A stretch of DNA of 64,000 nucleotides. Source: Alicyclobacillus fastidiosus. Its GTDB lineage: Bacteria; Bacillota; Bacilli; Alicyclobacillales; Alicyclobacillaceae. Under the pieces are notes generated by a model. That model saw only the letters and a program-made list of their open reading frames with translations, searched no databases and was not told where the DNA came from. Shown here piece by piece: positions 61,345-64,000 of this stretch. Where the stretch lies: contig NZ_CP104067.1 of the NCBI RefSeq assembly GCF_026651875.1, positions 2,542,001 to 2,606,000 of the forward strand, given 5' to 3'. Made by a program: the position numbers and the translations under genes. Each line of letters opens with the position of its first letter. Position 1 is the first letter of the stretch.

Positions 61345-62205
61345 ATGTACACAGCACGGTCTTATCAGGACGCATTTGAGATGTACGAGGTACGCGATAG
61401 CGAAACAGGGTGTTGGTTTAAAATTGCGCCGGAACGCGGTGCGATTGTCACGTCGCTCGGCTTGGCGGGCAAAGAACTCCTTTATTTAGACGAAGTGACG
61501 TTTCGCGACAAGCATGCGAACGTGCGCGGCGGGATTCCGATTCTGTTCCCGATTGCTGGGCAGCTCGAGGGCGGGAAATATACACTCGACGGGCAGTCGC
61601 TGACGATGGCCAACCACGGTGTGGCCCGCACGAGTGCTTGGACGGTTCGCGGCGTTTCTGAAGAAGCGTCTCGCGGGGCCATCACGCTCCAACTCGAGAG
61701 CAGTCCGGTGACGCGGCAATCGTACCCGTTCGACTTTGAGCTCCTGTTTGATTTTGTCCTCGAGAATGAGACGTTTACGATTGACCAGCGCTATCGAAAT
61801 CGCTCGGATCAACCGATGCCAATGTATGCGGGATTTCATCCCTACTTCCGCTCGGCGCAGAAGAAACTTCATTACATAACCGACGCGTCTAAATACCTCG
61901 ATTACAACGACATGAACGTATATGAGTTCGACGGCGTCGTCGACATGGAGAGGCGGGTCGAGTCGATTGTGTTTTTGGACGCGACAAAACCGCGCATCGC
62001 GTTTGAGGTGCCAGAGGCTTCGATTGAACTCAGTTACGGCAGTGAATTCAAATACGTCGTCCTGTGGAGCGTAGCTGGGCGGGATTTCATCTGCGTCGAA
62101 CCGTGGATGGCAAAGAATCAGGCGTTCAATACCGGGGAAGGTTTGGTCTACGTCGAGCCTGGCGCAGAGTTGCGCACACACGTGTCTATCCGTCGACAAT
62201 CTTGA
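61345..62205 (+). CDS. Aldose 1-epimerase family protein
   Basis: Galactose mutarotase-like protein of 286 residues, YihR/YeaD-type in size. Recognised by GIPILFPIAGQLEGGKY, ANHGVARTSAW (with a catalytic-type His) and GFHPYFRSA. It probably equilibrates alpha and beta anomers of a hexose or hexose phosphate. Begins three bases after the Gfo/Idh/MocA stop, so co-transcribed with it; both probably act on the same sugar. Confidence 0.9.
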   Translation: MYTARSYQDAFEMYEVRDSETGCWFKIAPERGAIVTSLGLAGKELLYLDEVTFRDKHANVRGGIPILFPIAGQLEGGKYTLDGQSLTMANHGVARTSAWTVRGVSEEASRGAITLQLESSPVTRQSYPFDFELLFDFVLENETFTIDQRYRNRSDQPMPMYAGFHPYFRSAQKKLHYITDASKYLDYNDMNVYEFDGVVDMERRVESIVFLDATKPRIAFEVPEASIELSYGSEFKYVVLWSVAGRDFICVEPWMAKNQAFNTGEGLVYVEPGAELRTHVSIRRQS

Positions 62206-62245
62206 GCGTTCCGGCGCCACCAACGGACGTCGCCGCCGTCGGCGG

Positions 62246-62290
62246 CTGGTCGCATGCGCGGCGAAGAGCTTCAGCCGCGCATGCGACCGG
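62246..62290. terminator. GC-rich perfect hairpin after epimerase gene
   Basis: GGTCGCATGCGCGGC (62248-62262) and GCCGCGCATGCGACC (62274-62288), 15 perfect pairs extended by two more, with an 11-base loop. No T-run follows in either direction. Could be a terminator of weak type or a repeat/protein-binding element; 43 bases after the epimerase stop. Confidence 0.5.
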
Positions 62291-62412
62291 CGAAAGAGCC
62301 AAGGCCAAAAGACCCGCGGTGACTACCTCTGTCCGGCAGAGTGGACGACTCAAAAGATGACACAGTCATAGGCCACGCGTTGGCGTGAATAGGGTGTTAG
62401 CAACGCTGTGCG

Positions 62413-62691
62413 CTACAGGAATGAGTGGCCCCGATACTGTTGGACGATGGAGCGGACCTCTGCGATGGCTTCTCGGGGAAGACGTTTGACCTGCTCGGCA
62501 AGTTGTACCGCTTCCGCCAATTCCTCAGACGTCATTTGACCTGCCAGCAGGTTCATCTGTCGTCGCCGGTTGTGGACTGTGTTGCTGGAAACTCCGAACA
62601 TCTGCGCGATTTCGGCGTCCGACTTGCCAAGGTCGGCCACGAGGTGACGCAACTGTTCGCGAGATAACAACTGAAAATCTGTTTGGAACAT
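62413..62691 (-). CDS. Small helix-turn-helix protein
   Basis: Protein of 92 residues. Residues about 12-47 form a homeodomain-like helix-turn-helix (LRHLVADLGKSDAEIAQMFG, then VSSNTVHNRRRQMNL), followed by a charged amphipathic helix (LAEAVQLAEQVKRLPREAI). AAAGGGGG upstream of the ATG. Probably DNA binding, perhaps a small regulator of a neighbouring gene; I do not recognise a named family. Confidence 0.65.
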   Translation of the reverse strand: MFQTDFQLLSREQLRHLVADLGKSDAEIAQMFGVSSNTVHNRRRQMNLLAGQMTSEELAEAVQLAEQVKRLPREAIAEVRSIVQQYRGHSFL

Positions 62692-62829
62692 CGACTGCGA
62701 CCCCCTTTTCTATGTACATGTCCAAATTCACCAAATTTTATGCCCCGGCGACCCATTCGCCGTGATCGAGAGGACACATACCGATGGCTGCAGCGGGGTA
62801 CGTTAGACCTACGGATTGGGGGGATTCGT

Positions 62830-63024
62830 GTGCAGGAACAAACACACCGTAAGCCTGGTCATCCATTGCGCAAATTTGACATCGAACAAGTGAGCGAAAG
62901 AGACAAGGAGAATGTTTCCAAGTTTGGCGTGCAGACGACCGTGGAAAACACCTCGCGCAAGCCGACGCCGGAGGACGGTTTGCGCATGGTGACTGCGCCA
63001 AAACGGACGACGCCGATCGATTGA
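62830..63024 (+). CDS. Small charged hypothetical protein
   Basis: Frame of 64 codons: KPGHPLRKFDIEQVSERDKE, then VQTTVENTSRKPTPEDGLR. GTG start with GGGGGGA seven bases upstream. Very hydrophilic and probably disordered. A palindrome (GCGGATGCATTGCATCCGC, 63035-63053) follows the stop and may be its terminator. No family recognised. Confidence 0.5.
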   Translation: MQEQTHRKPGHPLRKFDIEQVSERDKENVSKFGVQTTVENTSRKPTPEDGLRMVTAPKRTTPID

Positions 63025-63191
63025 CAGGACGGGCGGATGCATTGCATCCGCCGTTCTCCAAAAGAAAACGAAGAAGACTCGCACCGCTATGTATTCCACC
63101 GCCAGAGCGACGAAGGATACGGTTTGAAGCTTTCTTCGCAGTCTGATAGTGTGAATACGGTAGAGTGCGTATAGGGCGAGGAGATTAGAGG

Positions 63192-63863
63192 GTGGCCTCT
63201 CAAATCAGGCGGTTTCTAACGGACTGGCGCACCATGTCCATGATCGTCATTGGCGTCGCGATGGTCGGCACGGTACTATACCTAGACAGACACCACAAAG
63301 TGTCCCAACTGATTAGGTCGTGGGGCGCTTTCGGCATAATCATCGCTATCGTTCTCATGTTGATCTGGTGTTTGACCCCGATTCCCTCAGAAGGGCTGTT
63401 GGTGATCTTCCTTCGGGTGTATGGCGTGGGTTGGGGGACCGCCTATGCGTATCTCGGCTCGACGCTCAGCGCTCTCATTATATTCTTTATTGCGCGCCAC
63501 TTCACGAAAATCTGGTTGTCCAGAGCGACATCTCATGAACGGTTTGAACAAGTGAATCGTTGGGTAAAAGATTGGGGGAGTCTAGGGTTATTGGTCGCCC
63601 GCTTGCTCCCGGTCCCTGCGTTCGTCGTCAACTACGTGGCAGGGATGGTGCCGGCAGTCAATTTGTGGAATTATTTATGGACGGCCGTGGTGGCGATTTT
63701 TCCCTATTACCTCGGTGTCGCGTTGGTGTTTCAGGGCGTGTCTGGCAACTGGATCTACATCCTCATCGGAGTGATTCCGCTGGCCGTGGTCGGCTTCGTC
63801 GGACTGTTGATTCGACGGCGCGCGCAGCGCAATGTCGAGATGCATCGCAGGTTTTCCAGATGA
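63192..63863 (+). CDS. TVP38/TMEM64 (VTT-domain) membrane protein
   Basis: Membrane protein of 223 residues of the DedA-related TVP38/TMEM64 group. Five or six hydrophobic segments; the VTT domain shows IPSEGLLVIFLRVYG near residues 72-86, YLGSTLSALIIFFIARHF and ARLLPVPAFVVNYVAGMVP. GTG start. With the two DedA genes at 52.8 and 53.6 kb it is the third protein of this fold here. Probably a lipid carrier or scramblase; substrate unknown. Confidence 0.85.
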   Translation: MASQIRRFLTDWRTMSMIVIGVAMVGTVLYLDRHHKVSQLIRSWGAFGIIIAIVLMLIWCLTPIPSEGLLVIFLRVYGVGWGTAYAYLGSTLSALIIFFIARHFTKIWLSRATSHERFEQVNRWVKDWGSLGLLVARLLPVPAFVVNYVAGMVPAVNLWNYLWTAVVAIFPYYLGVALVFQGVSGNWIYILIGVIPLAVVGFVGLLIRRRAQRNVEMHRRFSR

Positions 63864-63937
63864 CACGTGTGGCTCGGGGTAGTCTTGAAAAACCGCAATC
63901 GTTACAATATAGAAAGCAAATCCCGAGGTGATGCAGT

Positions 63938-64000
63938 TTGAACGAGCCAGAAAACATCGACCAGGTGCGGAAACTGGACAATATTCTAGAACGGCTGTTT
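63938..64000 (+). CDS. Partial CDS at window end
   Basis: TTG start with GAGGTGAT about five bases upstream; 21 codons (NEPENIDQVRKLDNILERLF) are visible before the window ends. An ATG at 63931 in another frame directly abuts the ribosome binding site and is less likely. Too short to identify. Confidence 0.45.
   Translation, partial: MNEPENIDQVRKLDNILERLF

Noticed and set aside
1-64000. CRISPR arrays, tRNA/rRNA genes, T-box or S-box leaders
   Set aside because: No regularly spaced direct repeats, cloverleaf-like genes, rRNA stretches or core T-box/S-box sequences were noticed on reading; a covariance-model search would be needed to exclude weak cases.

Overview
The window looks like chromosomal DNA of an endospore-forming member of the Bacillota, probably an Alicyclobacillus-like Bacilli. 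It carries a gerA-type germinant receptor operon, a SpoVB-like flippase and CotF-type spore coat genes. Strong purine-rich ribosome binding sites precede most genes, and GTG and TTG starts are frequent. The genus is an inference from gene content; no rRNA or tRNA gene was seen.

Layout. 1-5.9 kb: the 3' part of a carbon-phosphorus lyase operon (phnI-J-K-L-M plus a second phnM). 6.4-13.7 kb: a sugar ABC import operon without its ATPase (minus strand), divergent from an oxidoreductase (one-base frameshift) and an aldo/keto reductase. 14-18.9 kb: a bsd-type UbiD/UbiX hydroxyarylic acid decarboxylase operon that continues into a type 2 IPP isomerase gene (frameshifted), with a divergent LysR regulator. 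18.9-30.2 kb: a decayed, accessory-looking stretch. It holds fragments of a TetX-like monooxygenase, a quinone oxidoreductase, an EmrB-type exporter, a vanadium haloperoxidase and an M20 carbamoylase, between an intact TetR regulator, a second sugar ABC importer, two membrane proteins and a His-rich small protein. 30.2-34.7 kb: a spore coat operon in which two small-protein/CotF pairs flank a zinc alcohol dehydrogenase, then an amino acid permease.

35.2-45.3 kb is a catabolic island. SsuD sulfonate monooxygenase, an HpaB-type hydroxylase, a DszA/NtaA-type monooxygenase, an AtoE-type carboxylate transporter and a broken DszC-type gene are followed by an IclR regulator. Divergent from IclR lie a Rieske oxygenase, a medium-chain dehydrogenase and a seven-iron ferredoxin. 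It appears aimed at aromatic or organosulfur compounds, but no flavin reductase or Rieske reductase lies in the window.

45.5-64 kb looks like core genome: a gerA operon whose permease gene is split by an ATGA junction; an OmpR-type two-component system followed by a BcrC-type undecaprenyl pyrophosphatase and a YngC-like DedA protein (a plausible undecaprenyl phosphate recycling unit); a second DedA gene, spoVB, cardiolipin synthase, rpiA, a frameshifted Gfo/Idh/MocA gene, an aldose epimerase, small hypothetical genes and a TVP38-type membrane protein.

Several otherwise healthy genes are interrupted by single-base indels, three of them in short homopolymer runs. These could be sequencing errors or genuine pseudogenes, so each is annotated over its full reconstructed extent. 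The multiply deleted fragments at 19-30 kb and at 40.7-41.4 kb are genuine pseudogenes.
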